Source of the DNA: Emticicia sp040253585
GTDB taxonomy: Bacteria; Bacteroidota; Bacteroidia; Cytophagales; Spirosomataceae
Assembly (NCBI RefSeq): GCF_040253585.1
Contig: NZ_JBELAU010000012.1
Span: 1-64,000, forward strand
Direction: 5' to 3'
DNA length: 64,000 nt
Of the stretch, positions 17,088 through 25,484 are shown one piece after another; positions within the stretch are counted from its first letter, which is position 1, and the number at the start of each line of letters is the position of its first letter. Position numbers and translations under genes: made by a program. Under the pieces are notes generated by a model. The model was not told the DNA's origin and did no database searches. It saw nothing but the letters and a program-made list of their open reading frames with translations.

Positions 17088-17423
17088 TATTGATATAAGT
17101 TAAATTATCCTTTTAAAATTCTTTATTTAGTTGCTTTTTCTAAATATTAGACAAAATTAGGATAAATTATTTGCCAAATCAATTTTTTTTGGATAATTTT
17201 TATTTGACGGATTTTGTTTTTTTAAGAAAAAAAACGTTAAAAAACGCTCGTTCTGGATGTAAAGGACCTCCTTTCAGTTTTCTCAAAGTAAGTACTTAGG
17301 TGTATTTCTTAACTAATTCAAAAAACAACTTTTATAATACAACCTTTCAATCCTTAATTGCATTTTCTCTTTAGAATGATTTTCTCAAAAAAACACAATA
17401 TTATCTATTTAAACTGCAACCTT
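17088..17423. other. 336-bp divergent intergenic region
   Basis: The left half holds the ahcY promoter and leader. The right half is A/T rich with long T and A runs and a small 6-bp hairpin AAAGGA/TCCTTT near 17261-17274. I see no plus-strand TAnnTTTG promoter, no ORF with a recognisable start and no RNA motif that I can name. Confidence 0.5.
17152..17182 (-). promoter_or_regulatory. probable ahcY promoter
   Basis: On the minus strand TAATTTTG (17159-17152) is preceded by TTG at 17182-17180, 20 nt away. This predicts a leader of about 55-60 nt before the ahcY ATG. Confidence 0.45.
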
Positions 17424-19259
17424 ATGAGAATTAATTTGATTTTTCTACTTTTTGTGTGTTCGTTGAAAGTCTTTGCCCAAATGCCCCTCTTCCTTGAAAA
17501 ATTAGTTGAAAATCCGAATGAAGTTGTGACCGTTAATGGACTTAAAAGTTATTATTTAGCTGGCGAAAAAATTAGTATTGTTGCAATAGTTAAGGAAGCA
17601 GATACTAAAAGTGAAACACAAATAAGTATTCCGTTATATGTTGATTTTATTGATTTGACCAATGGAAAACTACTAAAACGATTCACTTTAAAACTGGATA
17701 ATGCTCATGCTTCGCTTTCTTTCGTGCTTCCATCTGATTTAGCAACTGGTCATTATCAAATAAGAGCTTATACAAATTGGATGAGAAATTTTTCGGAGAA
17801 AGGTTTTTTCAAACAAAACTTTACTATTTTTTCTCAAAATTTTAAAGAGGAAATATCTAAGGTCAATAAACAAACGTACTTCGATACTTTGACAATTCAT
17901 GTTGAAGGAGGATATTTGGTTAATGGACTAAAATCTAAAATTGCGATTGAAGCCAAAGATAATTTTGGTTTAAAAATGAGTGTGCCGTTTTTATTAATAA
18001 GCAATAAAAATGATACATTGGCTAATTCGCAAACAGACACTTTAGGGCTTGCAGTTTTTGACTTGGTACCAAAAATTGACGAAAAATACCGAATTGTCGT
18101 CAATAACAAGTCCTTTTTACTCCAAAATGCACAAACTGAAGGCACAGTTTTGATGATTGATAATTTGAGTAATAAAGAGAAAATTCGGGTTTTTATACAA
18201 AACAATAATGTTAAAACCGATTCTGTTGGTTTGGTTTTAATGAAAGATGGGCAATTGATTTATTGGAAATATTATCTGAATAATAAACCATCACTACTAA
18301 TTATTATTCCTAAAAATGATTTGGATGGACTGATTCAATGTTTTTTAGTTGATAAAAATGGGCGTGAACTGGGCGAACGTACTATTGAAATTGCATCAAG
18401 TAAGACATCGGCCGATATTTTAAGAAGAGACAAAGTTTTATTGACTAAAGCCCCTTCACATTCATTAAGAATTAATACCGCTTTTCCGTTTGTAATTGAA
18501 AAAGGTCTTTCTATTTCTGGACGAATAAATCGTCTGAATGGCAAAGAACAGAAAAAAGAAATTTCACTTTCAATGGTTTTGACCGCACCGAAAGATGATA
18601 CAACTAAACAAAAAACTACTCCTTTCTTTATAACAAGTAGAGATAAATTTGTTTTTGAAAATCTTGATTTTTATGGCAAAAAGAGGGTGACGTTTGTTGC
18701 TCCAAATAATACAATAACGTTAGATTCTACACTATCGATACCTCCTATTTATAGCCAAAAACTACCTATTAACTGGAAATTGGTTGATAATTCTTACGAG
18801 TTAGCTGAATTGGAAAAGAAAAAAAACATGTTGACTTTAGAGAAAATCAGAAAAGAACGAGAAAATATAATGCTCGAAGAAGTTGTAGTAAAGGCTAAGA
18901 AAATTGACCCAAATACGATAAATGGAATAAGGCCAAATTTTGTTTTAGATGAAAATAGAGTAACAAATGCATCAACAATGTCAGGTTTACTATTTAGCAT
19001 TATTCCTGTACGTAAACGTAGGCATGGGCCAGGTCTCAAAGTTTTTGTTGATTCACAAGAACTTACACAAGATGATATTGATAATTTGGATTTTGATATT
19101 AGTCCTTCAAGTGTTGAAAAAGTATTAGTCTTTGATGATGTGATACCTGCCAGTTATGGTCGTGCAACTTGTGCAGTTGTCATTATTTTAAGGCGAGGGT
19201 TTATGTATAATTTAAAACCCAATGAGTCATTTATTGTGAATGGATATTATAAAGAATAA
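17424..19259 (+). CDS. secreted MG2-like protein with C-terminal TonB plug-like domain, no barrel
   Basis: The start is placed at the ATG at 17424, giving 611 residues, because it begins directly with a typical signal peptide (MRINLIFLLFVCSLKVFAQ). Longer starts at 17373 (ATG) or 17358 (TTG) would put about 20 polar residues in front. Residues about 35-145 resemble the MG2 macroglobulin-type domain (YLAGEKISIVA, followed by LATGHYQIRAYTNWMRN). Near residues 500-600, EEVVVKAKK followed by a segment ending VIPASYGRATCAVVIILRR resembles the plug domain of TonB-dependent receptors. The protein then ends without a 22-strand barrel. Similar plug-only proteins are known in Bacteroidota, but their role is not established. 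It is followed by a strong terminator. Confidence 0.7.
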   Translation: MRINLIFLLFVCSLKVFAQMPLFLEKLVENPNEVVTVNGLKSYYLAGEKISIVAIVKEADTKSETQISIPLYVDFIDLTNGKLLKRFTLKLDNAHASLSFVLPSDLATGHYQIRAYTNWMRNFSEKGFFKQNFTIFSQNFKEEISKVNKQTYFDTLTIHVEGGYLVNGLKSKIAIEAKDNFGLKMSVPFLLISNKNDTLANSQTDTLGLAVFDLVPKIDEKYRIVVNNKSFLLQNAQTEGTVLMIDNLSNKEKIRVFIQNNNVKTDSVGLVLMKDGQLIYWKYYLNNKPSLLIIIPKNDLDGLIQCFLVDKNGRELGERTIEIASSKTSADILRRDKVLLTKAPSHSLRINTAFPFVIEKGLSISGRINRLNGKEQKKEISLSMVLTAPKDDTTKQKTTPFFITSRDKFVFENLDFYGKKRVTFVAPNNTITLDSTLSIPPIYSQKLPINWKLVDNSYELAELEKKKNMLTLEKIRKERENIMLEEVVVKAKKIDPNTINGIRPNFVLDENRVTNASTMSGLLFSIIPVRKRRHGPGLKVFVDSQELTQDDIDNLDFDISPSSVEKVLVFDDVIPASYGRATCAVVIILRRGFMYNLKPNESFIVNGYYKE

Positions 19260-19276
19260 GCTTGTAAGTAAGATAC

Positions 19277-19315
19277 CTAAACGCCTCCAGTTTTGATTAA
19301 ACTGGAGGCGTTTAG
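19277..19315. terminator. bidirectional terminator, 17-bp perfect stem
   Basis: The arm CTAAACGCCTCCAGTTT (19277-19293) and its exact reverse complement (19299-19315) enclose the loop TGATT. It lies between convergent genes and can serve both. Confidence 0.85.
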
Positions 19316-19340
19316 TATTTATTAGGTTGTGAAACAACCC

Positions 19341-20171
19341 TTACTTCAACGTAGCAATCAATTTTTCATTTAAAGCTACATAATCCGGGTTTCCACCAGC
19401 TTTTGCTAACTCAATTCCTTTCGTGGCTGTTGCTTTTGCAGCAACTTTATCACCCATTTTAGCTTGGATTTTTGCTTTTAAGTGCACCATCCAATAAGCA
19501 CTTGGTTGAGCATCAATTGCTTTGTTTACCCACTCCAATGCTTTTGCCATATCTTTACCATTATCAAAATAATAGCTGGCTGCTGCAAAATACGGACGGC
19601 TATCAACATTCATAGCTGCATCAATTGATTTCATGATTTTGCTATCAATGTCAGCTTCTACTGGAATACTAACAACTGTGTTTTCCCACATGATTTGGAT
19701 ATTTGCCGATGCAGCCATTACATCACCAATAATAATCGTGAACGATTCGATATTCATTGGTAAATTCATTGATTTTACTTTGAAACGAGCTACGTCTTCT
19801 TCTACTTTGTAACCATTCAAGCCACCATTGTTTACGCCTTTGTTCAAGATAATTTCCCACTCACCAGCATTTGGAATAGAATAAAGTGCATACGAACCTG
19901 CTTTTACTGCTACACCTCCAACTTTCACATCTTCTCCGAAAGTTACTTTGGTTGCACCATTAGCACCCGTTCTCCACATAGCACCAAAAGGCACTAAATC
20001 ACCAAAAATCTTACGACCTTTAGCCAACGGACGAGAATAATTTACTTCGATTGATGAAAGTGCAAAGTCTTGCTTGATAGTTTGGGTTGGACTCGGAGCT
20101 GGCGTTTTGATGCCTTGTGCCATTGCTCCCATTGATACAAAAAGAGAGAATAGTAAAACGATTTTTTTCAT
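19341..20171 (-). CDS. DUF2911 secreted protein with C-terminal helical repeat segment
   Basis: This 276-residue protein has a signal peptide (ending GAMAQG). The DUF2911 domain occupies residues about 25-170, with the characteristic VNYSRPLAKGRKIFGDLVPFG, WRTGANGATK and AGSYALYSIP segments. The C-terminal part (about 175-276) has helical, TPR-like character (YYFDNGKDMAKALEWVNKAI). The function of DUF2911 is unknown; such proteins are widespread in Bacteroidota and are exported. It is preceded by an inverted repeat separating it from the oxidoreductase gene on the same strand. Confidence 0.85.
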   Translation of the reverse strand: MKKIVLLFSLFVSMGAMAQGIKTPAPSPTQTIKQDFALSSIEVNYSRPLAKGRKIFGDLVPFGAMWRTGANGATKVTFGEDVKVGGVAVKAGSYALYSIPNAGEWEIILNKGVNNGGLNGYKVEEDVARFKVKSMNLPMNIESFTIIIGDVMAASANIQIMWENTVVSIPVEADIDSKIMKSIDAAMNVDSRPYFAAASYYFDNGKDMAKALEWVNKAIDAQPSAYWMVHLKAKIQAKMGDKVAAKATATKGIELAKAGGNPDYVALNEKLIATLK

Positions 20172-20234
20172 TTGTGTTTGATAGATTTTGTTTGAATACG
20201 TATAACGATAAAACTTGGAAAATGGTTTATTTGT

Positions 20235-20341
20235 AGATATGAGATTAGGGATAGGAGATTCGAGAAAAAATTAAAGTAAATTTTATCTTCCCCAAAACCT
20301 GTGTTTAAAATCTCGAATCCCCTATCTCACATCTCGTATCT
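20235..20341. repeat. imperfect inverted repeat (GAGAT words)
   Basis: Two 31-nt arms (20235-20265 and 20311-20341) match as reverse complements at 26 of 31 positions, with a 45-nt loop. The outer ends AGATA and the inner ends ATTCGAGA are exact. The repeat fills the spacer between the oxidoreductase and DUF2911 genes. Confidence 0.8.
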
Positions 20342-20347
20342 CAAAAT

Positions 20348-21472
20348 TTACACCAAACTAATTCGTTTTCCAGTTTGAGCGGCTTCGTAGATGGCCATCA
20401 AGATTTTCATATCTCTTTTGCCTTCATCGCCATCGATGTGTTTCGGGAATTTTCCTGTTTCAATCATTTCTTTACAAATTGCTTCCATCATTACTGTCTG
20501 ATGATGCACTACAGGCAATTTCATTTCTCCTTCATTACTTCGGCCTTTGATTGGTCCATAACTATACGCAGGGCCTAACTGAAGCCAACCTTTATCGGCC
20601 GATACATAAAGTTGCTCAATATTTGATTTATATGAAGTAAAACCATTCACCATTGCTCCGCCTGGAAACTCCATTTGCCACGAAACACTTTCCTCTACAT
20701 CTTTGAAACGTTCCTTATCAGTAATTGGCCCAAACTGAGCCGTTACCCAAAGTGGTTCTTCGCCCGTTACGTAGCGAGAAGCTTGTACGCAATAAATGCC
20801 CACATCCATCAATGGCCCACCACCTGCCATTGCTTTTTTCAAACGCCACTGCGTTGGGTCGCCGATGGTAAAGCCGAAATTTGTTTGCATGAATCGCACA
20901 TTACCTTTCTCTTTTTTCTGACCGATTCGCATCACTTCTTGCGTAAATGGCTCAAAATGAAGTCGATAACCTACACCCAATTGTACACCAGCATCTTTGC
21001 AGGCTTTTATCATAGCATCGCATTCGGCTACCGAATTAGCCATTGGTTTTTCGCACATCACATGCTTGCCAGCTTTTGCCGCACGAATCACAAATTCGGG
21101 GTGCATCGAATTTGGTAAAACCACGTAAATAATATCAACGGCCTTATTTTTGGCTATTTCATCAAAATTTTGATAGTTGTAAACACTTTCTTTGGGCAAA
21201 TTGTATTTCTTAGTCCATTCTTCGGCTTTTGCAGGTGAACCAGTTACGATAGCCGCTAAGTAACAATTTTTGGCATTTTCTAAGGCAACAGCCAACTGAT
21301 TTTTGGCGTAACTACCCAAACCAACGAGGGCAACACCGAGTTTTTTATCATCTTTTGGAGGGGCAACTTCTGGCACAGCCATTACAGATGGTACGGCAAA
21401 AGCGGCCGCCGTTGTGCCAAGTCCGACACCGAGGTTTTGTAGAAACGAGCGTCGAGATTGATTTTCAGACAT
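20348..21472 (-). CDS. Tat-exported Gfo/Idh/MocA family oxidoreductase
   Basis: This 374-residue NAD(P)-dependent sugar oxidoreductase carries a twin-arginine signal (QSRRSFLQNLGVGLG) followed by a hydrophobic stretch ending in AVPSVMA. The N-terminal Rossmann motif is GVALVGLGSYAKNQL near residue 47. The Gfo/Idh/MocA signature follows: VLPNSMHPEFVIRAAKAGKHVMCEKPMA, with the lysine of CEKP as the expected catalytic-site residue. The C-terminal half gives the open beta sheet of the family. Export with cofactor bound, as in glucose-fructose oxidoreductase, is likely. The substrate is unknown. The last codons abut the inverted repeat. Confidence 0.9.
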   Translation of the reverse strand: MSENQSRRSFLQNLGVGLGTTAAAFAVPSVMAVPEVAPPKDDKKLGVALVGLGSYAKNQLAVALENAKNCYLAAIVTGSPAKAEEWTKKYNLPKESVYNYQNFDEIAKNKAVDIIYVVLPNSMHPEFVIRAAKAGKHVMCEKPMANSVAECDAMIKACKDAGVQLGVGYRLHFEPFTQEVMRIGQKKEKGNVRFMQTNFGFTIGDPTQWRLKKAMAGGGPLMDVGIYCVQASRYVTGEEPLWVTAQFGPITDKERFKDVEESVSWQMEFPGGAMVNGFTSYKSNIEQLYVSADKGWLQLGPAYSYGPIKGRSNEGEMKLPVVHHQTVMMEAICKEMIETGKFPKHIDGDEGKRDMKILMAIYEAAQTGKRISLV

Positions 21473-21696
21473 TTCTTTAGTAAATTGGGGTTGAGAATAG
21501 AAATTTATGCTATTTAATGTAATTTATTATCACAAGAATCTGTTTCTAAAAGTACGAACTAATTTTTAAGTGTTTGTTTAAATTTGTTACAAATTGTTGA
21601 AAATTGTTGGGATATTCCTTTTTCAAAGGTATTGACTTCCAAAATAACATGAAACGATATGAAACAAAGAAAACAATCTTTAAACTAAAATAAAAA

Positions 21697-23364
21697 GTGG
21701 AAGAAAATAAAATTCAAAATAATCAAACAACGATTCGCACACCGATTGTGGTAGCAACTACACTTGTAATTGGAATATTGATTGGGGCAACTTTTTTTGG
21801 CGGACGTCGAGTTGGAGGTGATATTTCTCGGAGTTCTAATAAATTTAAGGAGATTCTGACGTACATTAATCGTAGCTACGTCGATAGCGTAAATACCGAT
21901 TCGTTGGTCGATTATTCGATTACAAAAATGCTCGAAAAACTCGACCCACATACCTATTATTTTCCGCCGCAAGAAGCCGATATTGCTCGCTCGCAACTCG
22001 AAAGTGGCTTCGATGGTATCGGTATTGAGTTTAATGTATTTAATGACACACTCTACGTAGTTACACCTTTGGCGGGCGGACCTTCTGAAACAGTTGGAAT
22101 TCAAAGTGGCGACGCCATCCTGAAAGCAAACAATAATAAACTGACAGGAAAAGAAGCCAACAGCACGAATATTTTTGCAAGTCTGCGTGGAAAACGAGGC
22201 ACTGAAGTAAAACTGGAAGTAAAACGCCGAGGATTTAAAGATTTATTAAAGTTTACGGTTGTGAGAGATAAAATCGCTCAATATTCGATTGATGCGGCCT
22301 ATCTGATGGAAGATAAAAAAACAGCTTACATAAAAATTAATCGTTTTACCGAAACTACTTACGACGAGTTTAAACAACACATGACCGACCTCAAAAAACA
22401 AGGTATGAAACAATTATTGCTTGATTTAAGAGGAAACCCTGGCGGCTACATGGACAGAGCAACCGATATCGTTGATGAACTCGTAGGCGGAAAAGACGTG
22501 ATTGTATATACTGATGGTAAAGATTCACGAAATAACCGAAAAACCTACGCAGGAAACGACGGAATGTTTGAAAAAGGGGCAATTGTAGTGATGGTTGATG
22601 AAGGAAGTGCTTCGGCATCGGAGATTCTTTCTGGTGCTTTGCAAGACTACGACCGTGCCTTGATTGTTGGTCGTCGAACCTTCGGAAAAGGATTAGTTCA
22701 GCAGCCAATTCAGCTATCTGATGGCTCAGAGCTACGCCTAACAATTTCTCGTTATTATATTCCGAGTGGACGAAGTATTCAGAAACCTTACGAAAAAGGG
22801 CATTTAGAAAACTATGAACACGAACTCGACGAACGTGGGAAATCGGGTGAGTTTTTCATTGCTGATAGCATCAAGAATAATCCCAAAATGCGTTTCAAAA
22901 CCAAAGGTGGCCGTACGGTTTATGGCGGTGGTGGCGTTACGCCCGATATTTTTGTGCCAAGAGATACAAGCCACATTACCAAATACTTACTCGAACTTTA
23001 CGGTAAAAATATCTTGCGTGAATATGCTCTCAACTATTCAAACGTAAATCGTAAAACGCTTGAAAAACAACCTTTTAGTGCTTTTTTAAATAGTTTTGTG
23101 ATAAGCGATGCAATGCTCGAAGAAGTAAAAAAACTTGCCAATAATTCTGAAATTAAGTTTAATGCTGCTGAGTTTGGTCGCTCGAAAGAGTTTATCAAAC
23201 TACAAATCAAAGCAAATATTGCCCGACATATTTGGCAACGAAACATAAAAAATGGTTTAAATAATGAGTTTTATCAAATTGTTTATAGCCAAGACCCAAT
23301 CGTTACGACGGCCATTAAACAATTTAGTAAAGCAGAAAAATTGGAGAAAGAAAAGAAACTATAA
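21697..23364 (+). CDS. S41 family C-terminal processing peptidase
   Basis: This 555-residue envelope protease has an N-terminal membrane anchor (residues about 15-35: TPIVVATTLVIGILIGATFF). A PDZ domain lies around 95-180 (GIGIEFNVFNDTLYVV, GGPSETVGIQSGDAILKANN). The S41 catalytic core follows. The Ser-Lys dyad is read as Ser306 in EGSASASEIL and Lys331 in RTFGKGLVQQ, a spacing of 25 residues as in plant D1 processing protease. A C-terminal extension of about 150 residues is typical of the Bacteroidota Ctp form. The start is the GTG at 21697. It is transcribed divergently from the oxidoreductase gene and ends at a perfect palindrome. Confidence 0.93.
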   Translation: MEENKIQNNQTTIRTPIVVATTLVIGILIGATFFGGRRVGGDISRSSNKFKEILTYINRSYVDSVNTDSLVDYSITKMLEKLDPHTYYFPPQEADIARSQLESGFDGIGIEFNVFNDTLYVVTPLAGGPSETVGIQSGDAILKANNNKLTGKEANSTNIFASLRGKRGTEVKLEVKRRGFKDLLKFTVVRDKIAQYSIDAAYLMEDKKTAYIKINRFTETTYDEFKQHMTDLKKQGMKQLLLDLRGNPGGYMDRATDIVDELVGGKDVIVYTDGKDSRNNRKTYAGNDGMFEKGAIVVMVDEGSASASEILSGALQDYDRALIVGRRTFGKGLVQQPIQLSDGSELRLTISRYYIPSGRSIQKPYEKGHLENYEHELDERGKSGEFFIADSIKNNPKMRFKTKGGRTVYGGGGVTPDIFVPRDTSHITKYLLELYGKNILREYALNYSNVNRKTLEKQPFSAFLNSFVISDAMLEEVKKLANNSEIKFNAAEFGRSKEFIKLQIKANIARHIWQRNIKNGLNNEFYQIVYSQDPIVTTAIKQFSKAEKLEKEKKL

Positions 23365-23372
23365 AAAACACA

Positions 23373-23405
23373 AACGTCGGCAGCGTTTCGAACGCTGCCG
23401 ACGTT
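23373..23405. terminator. 15-bp perfect GC-rich hairpin between convergent genes, possibly REP-like
   Basis: AACGTCGGCAGCGTT (23373-23387) and its exact reverse complement (23391-23405) flank a TCG loop. A tracts lie to the left and T-rich sequence to the right, so it can terminate both convergent genes. Its GC content, far above its surroundings, is also typical of dispersed REP palindromes. Confidence 0.7.
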
Positions 23406-23415
23406 ATTCTTATTT

Positions 23416-23844
23416 TTATTCAAAAACATAATTTTTAATAACATCGCCTGTGCCTACATCGGAATAAGTACCCTCATGTAGAAATTTTATTCCTTTTACA
23501 GTTAGCTGGCACCTATCTCCTGCCGAAATCAGTAAGGCGAGTGGTGCAAGGCTTCCTTTCCCTTCTGCAAGCACCAGACCTGCTATTTTTTTATTATTTC
23601 TTATAAGAGCAACTTCAACTTCACTAATCACAAAGGTCAGATTGGGCATTTTTTGTTTTTGTTCACCTTGCAAAATAGCTTTCACTTCGAGAAGCGTGTC
23701 GGACTTTGAAATCGTTTTTTTGTTGTCTGCGAGTTTTTCATTGAAGAAAAACGAGATAGCTGGGCGTGGAATAAATGGTAGTTTTTGCTGAGAAAATGCA
23801 CAAAAACTCAATAAGGTAATCGTTAAGGTAGCAAAAGTTTTCAT
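23416..23844 (-). CDS. small secreted protein of unknown function
   Basis: This 142-residue protein has a clear signal peptide (MKTFATLTITLLSFCAFSQ). The mature part is probably all beta; the segment LTFVISEVEVALIRNNKKIAG and the ending AGDRCQLTVKGI faintly recall the C-terminal domain of gliding protein GldM. I cannot confirm that from sequence alone. It is followed on the minus strand by the 23373-23405 hairpin and is preceded by another small exported-protein gene 55 nt away, so the two may form an operon. Confidence 0.7.
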   Translation of the reverse strand: MKTFATLTITLLSFCAFSQQKLPFIPRPAISFFFNEKLADNKKTISKSDTLLEVKAILQGEQKQKMPNLTFVISEVEVALIRNNKKIAGLVLAEGKGSLAPLALLISAGDRCQLTVKGIKFLHEGTYSDVGTGDVIKNYVFE

Positions 23845-23899
23845 TTATAGTTTACTGTTGTTGGTTCACATAAACCTACAAACGAACGTAAAATATAGT

Positions 23900-24361
23900 T
23901 TATTGCTTTTTCTTGCCTAAAACGTAGCCCAAACCTAAATTTGCTCGAAAAACACCTAAATCAAAGTCTTTGTTGGCATAAGGCGAAAGTTCAAAAACGA
24001 CCTGTAATCTTGGTAATTTTTGAACTGGTGAAGTTCTGACCCCTGCATTCAAACAATAACCTTCTAATGGCGATTGCTTTGACGCATCAGGGTTTAAAGC
24101 ATTCAGAAAATTAGCTTTCACGCCAGCACCAATGTAGAATTTTGCTCGTTCTGATTTATTCAAATTAAACATCGGCGAAACCTCAGTGCTTAGTGATGAA
24201 AAGTAAGAATTCATCTGAAATCTGAAATCAGCCCAAACAGCTTTACTGGGATTTGTGGCAATCGAAAATACAGAATTAAATGGATAATATGTAAAGGCTT
24301 GTGCCTGTGATACTTCAGCAATAAATACAAAGGCAAGAATAAAGAGTAGTTTTCTGTGCAT
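23900..24361 (-). CDS. small outer-membrane beta-barrel-like protein
   Basis: This is a 153-residue protein with a signal peptide ending VSQAQA. Alternating hydrophobic and polar residues (for example FYIGAGVKANFLNAL, LQVVFELSPYA and the ending FRANLGLGYVLGKKKQ) suggest a small eight-stranded barrel or porin-like fold. No family is recognised with confidence. It lies upstream of the 142-residue secreted protein on the same strand. Confidence 0.65.
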   Translation of the reverse strand: MHRKLLFILAFVFIAEVSQAQAFTYYPFNSVFSIATNPSKAVWADFRFQMNSYFSSLSTEVSPMFNLNKSERAKFYIGAGVKANFLNALNPDASKQSPLEGYCLNAGVRTSPVQKLPRLQVVFELSPYANKDFDLGVFRANLGLGYVLGKKKQ

Positions 24362-24409
24362 ATTGGGGTCAGGTTTCTTGCTACAAAACTACAAGAAAAT
24401 ATAATTATA

Positions 24410-24628
24410 AAGTTTTACTTGAAGGCTATTTTTTCCCGAAAGTGATTAATACTGATTTCCAAAGATAATTTCAATAGCAAAGTAATATTATCTTTGCTTT
24501 TATCAGCAGCCTCAATTTGTTTTTTGTCAAATAGAAAACATCAGGTTCAGAAATATAAGTACCAGTTTCCCAATATTCTTTTTTGATTAATAGTGTATTC
24601 AAAATATCATAAATTTTAATATTCTTTC
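24410..24628 (-). pseudogene. decayed Uma2-family gene fragment
   Basis: Read on the minus strand, this stretch carries pieces of a Uma2 protein in shifting frames: KIYDILNTLLIKK and GTYISEPDVFYLTK, then after a 1-nt deletion QIEAADKSKD, then in another frame FAIEIIFGNQ. These parallel the segments KIYDILLDLFIDK, RRPDVAYLTK, QIETANKGTDV and FVIEIISGND of the intact gene next door. About 11 codons are missing in the middle, and frameshifts rule out a functional product. The nucleotide match is strongest around 24501-24546. Confidence 0.8.
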
Positions 24629-24723
24629 TATAAATCGGTTATGATACCTCTACTTATCATTTTTGAAATACTATTTAAGATGACTCAAATCAATTACATC
24701 AGCAATACTCTGCAAGCAGCTTT

Positions 24724-25269
24724 TCACCCCAATAATACATCCACCCCAATCTCAAACTCAGGCAAAATAGGTGCTGCCGAGCAAATATCATTTTCAATAC
24801 AAATCTTTACATCACGGCGAGAAGTATAAACATGAACTGATTTATTCTCTGGAAAAATCAACCAAACGACTTTTATTCCTGCTTTATAGTACTCCCCAAT
24901 TTTTTCTTCAACTTTATTTATATTATCGTTTCCAGAAATAATTTCGATAACAAATTCAGGAATTACATCTGTACCTTTATTGGCAGTTTCAATTTGTTCT
25001 TTTGTCAAATAGGCAACATCAGGTCTTCTCATTTGGATTCCTGTAAGTTGCACGTCGTATTCAGCAACAAATGTCCCTCTTTTTTTGTACCCTTTATCAA
25101 TAAATAAATCAAGAAGGATGTCATAAATTTTAACTTGTAGCTTATTCATTCCCGTAAATTTAATCAATTCACCATCATTCCATTCATATTTGAAGCCATC
25201 ATTTGGCTCCCAAGTTTGAAATTCTTCTAATGTACGTGGCAGGGTGATAATTTCTTTATCTTTGACCAT
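24724..25269 (-). CDS. Uma2 family protein (PD-(D/E)XK-type nuclease fold)
   Basis: This 181-residue protein belongs to the Uma2/DUF820 family, whose fold is that of restriction-endonuclease-like enzymes. Seen motifs are YEWNDGELIKFTG near residue 33, RRPDVAYLTKEQI near 91-103 and PEFVIEIISGND near 114-125; the Asp of RPDV and the Glu of IEI fit the nuclease core, followed by KVEEKIGEYYKAGIKVVWLI. The ATG at 25269 is preferred to a TTG seven codons upstream. The family is expanded in Bacteroidota and Cyanobacteria and its targets are unknown. A decayed copy lies immediately downstream, indicating an ancestral tandem pair. Confidence 0.88.
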   Translation of the reverse strand: MVKDKEIITLPRTLEEFQTWEPNDGFKYEWNDGELIKFTGMNKLQVKIYDILLDLFIDKGYKKRGTFVAEYDVQLTGIQMRRPDVAYLTKEQIETANKGTDVIPEFVIEIISGNDNINKVEEKIGEYYKAGIKVVWLIFPENKSVHVYTSRRDVKICIENDICSAAPILPEFEIGVDVLLG

Positions 25270-25416
25270 AGCATTAATATTTATATCCAAATTTAAAGAA
25301 AAAATCCATTCAGAATCTTTAGTTGACGCATTTTATTCGCAAAACCAACTCTCAATAACCCTGTTCATCTTGTAATCTTTATAATCGTGCTAAAAATAAT
25401 TATTAAAAATTAATTG

Positions 25417-25424
25417 TAATTTTG
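25417..25424 (+). promoter_or_regulatory. -7 box TAATTTTG of xylA
   Basis: This matches TAnnTTTG exactly. It argues against a translation start at 25422, which would lie inside the box, and supports the ATG at 25485 with a leader of about 55 nt. No strong -33 TTTG is seen. Confidence 0.55.
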
Positions 25425-25484
25425 ACACTTAATAATTTACTTCGCATCATATTTCCGAACAAAACCAATAAAAATACTACCATC

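Noticed and set aside
17088..17357. SAH or SAM riboswitch in the ahcY leader
   Set aside because: The leader predicted from the -7 box is short, and I could not fold any known SAM/SAH aptamer core in it.
24641..24829. Short plus-strand ORF between the Uma2 pseudogene and the Uma2 gene
   Set aside because: It lies antisense to the Uma2 3' end, has no recognisable domain or promoter, and its codon pattern fits a shadow frame.
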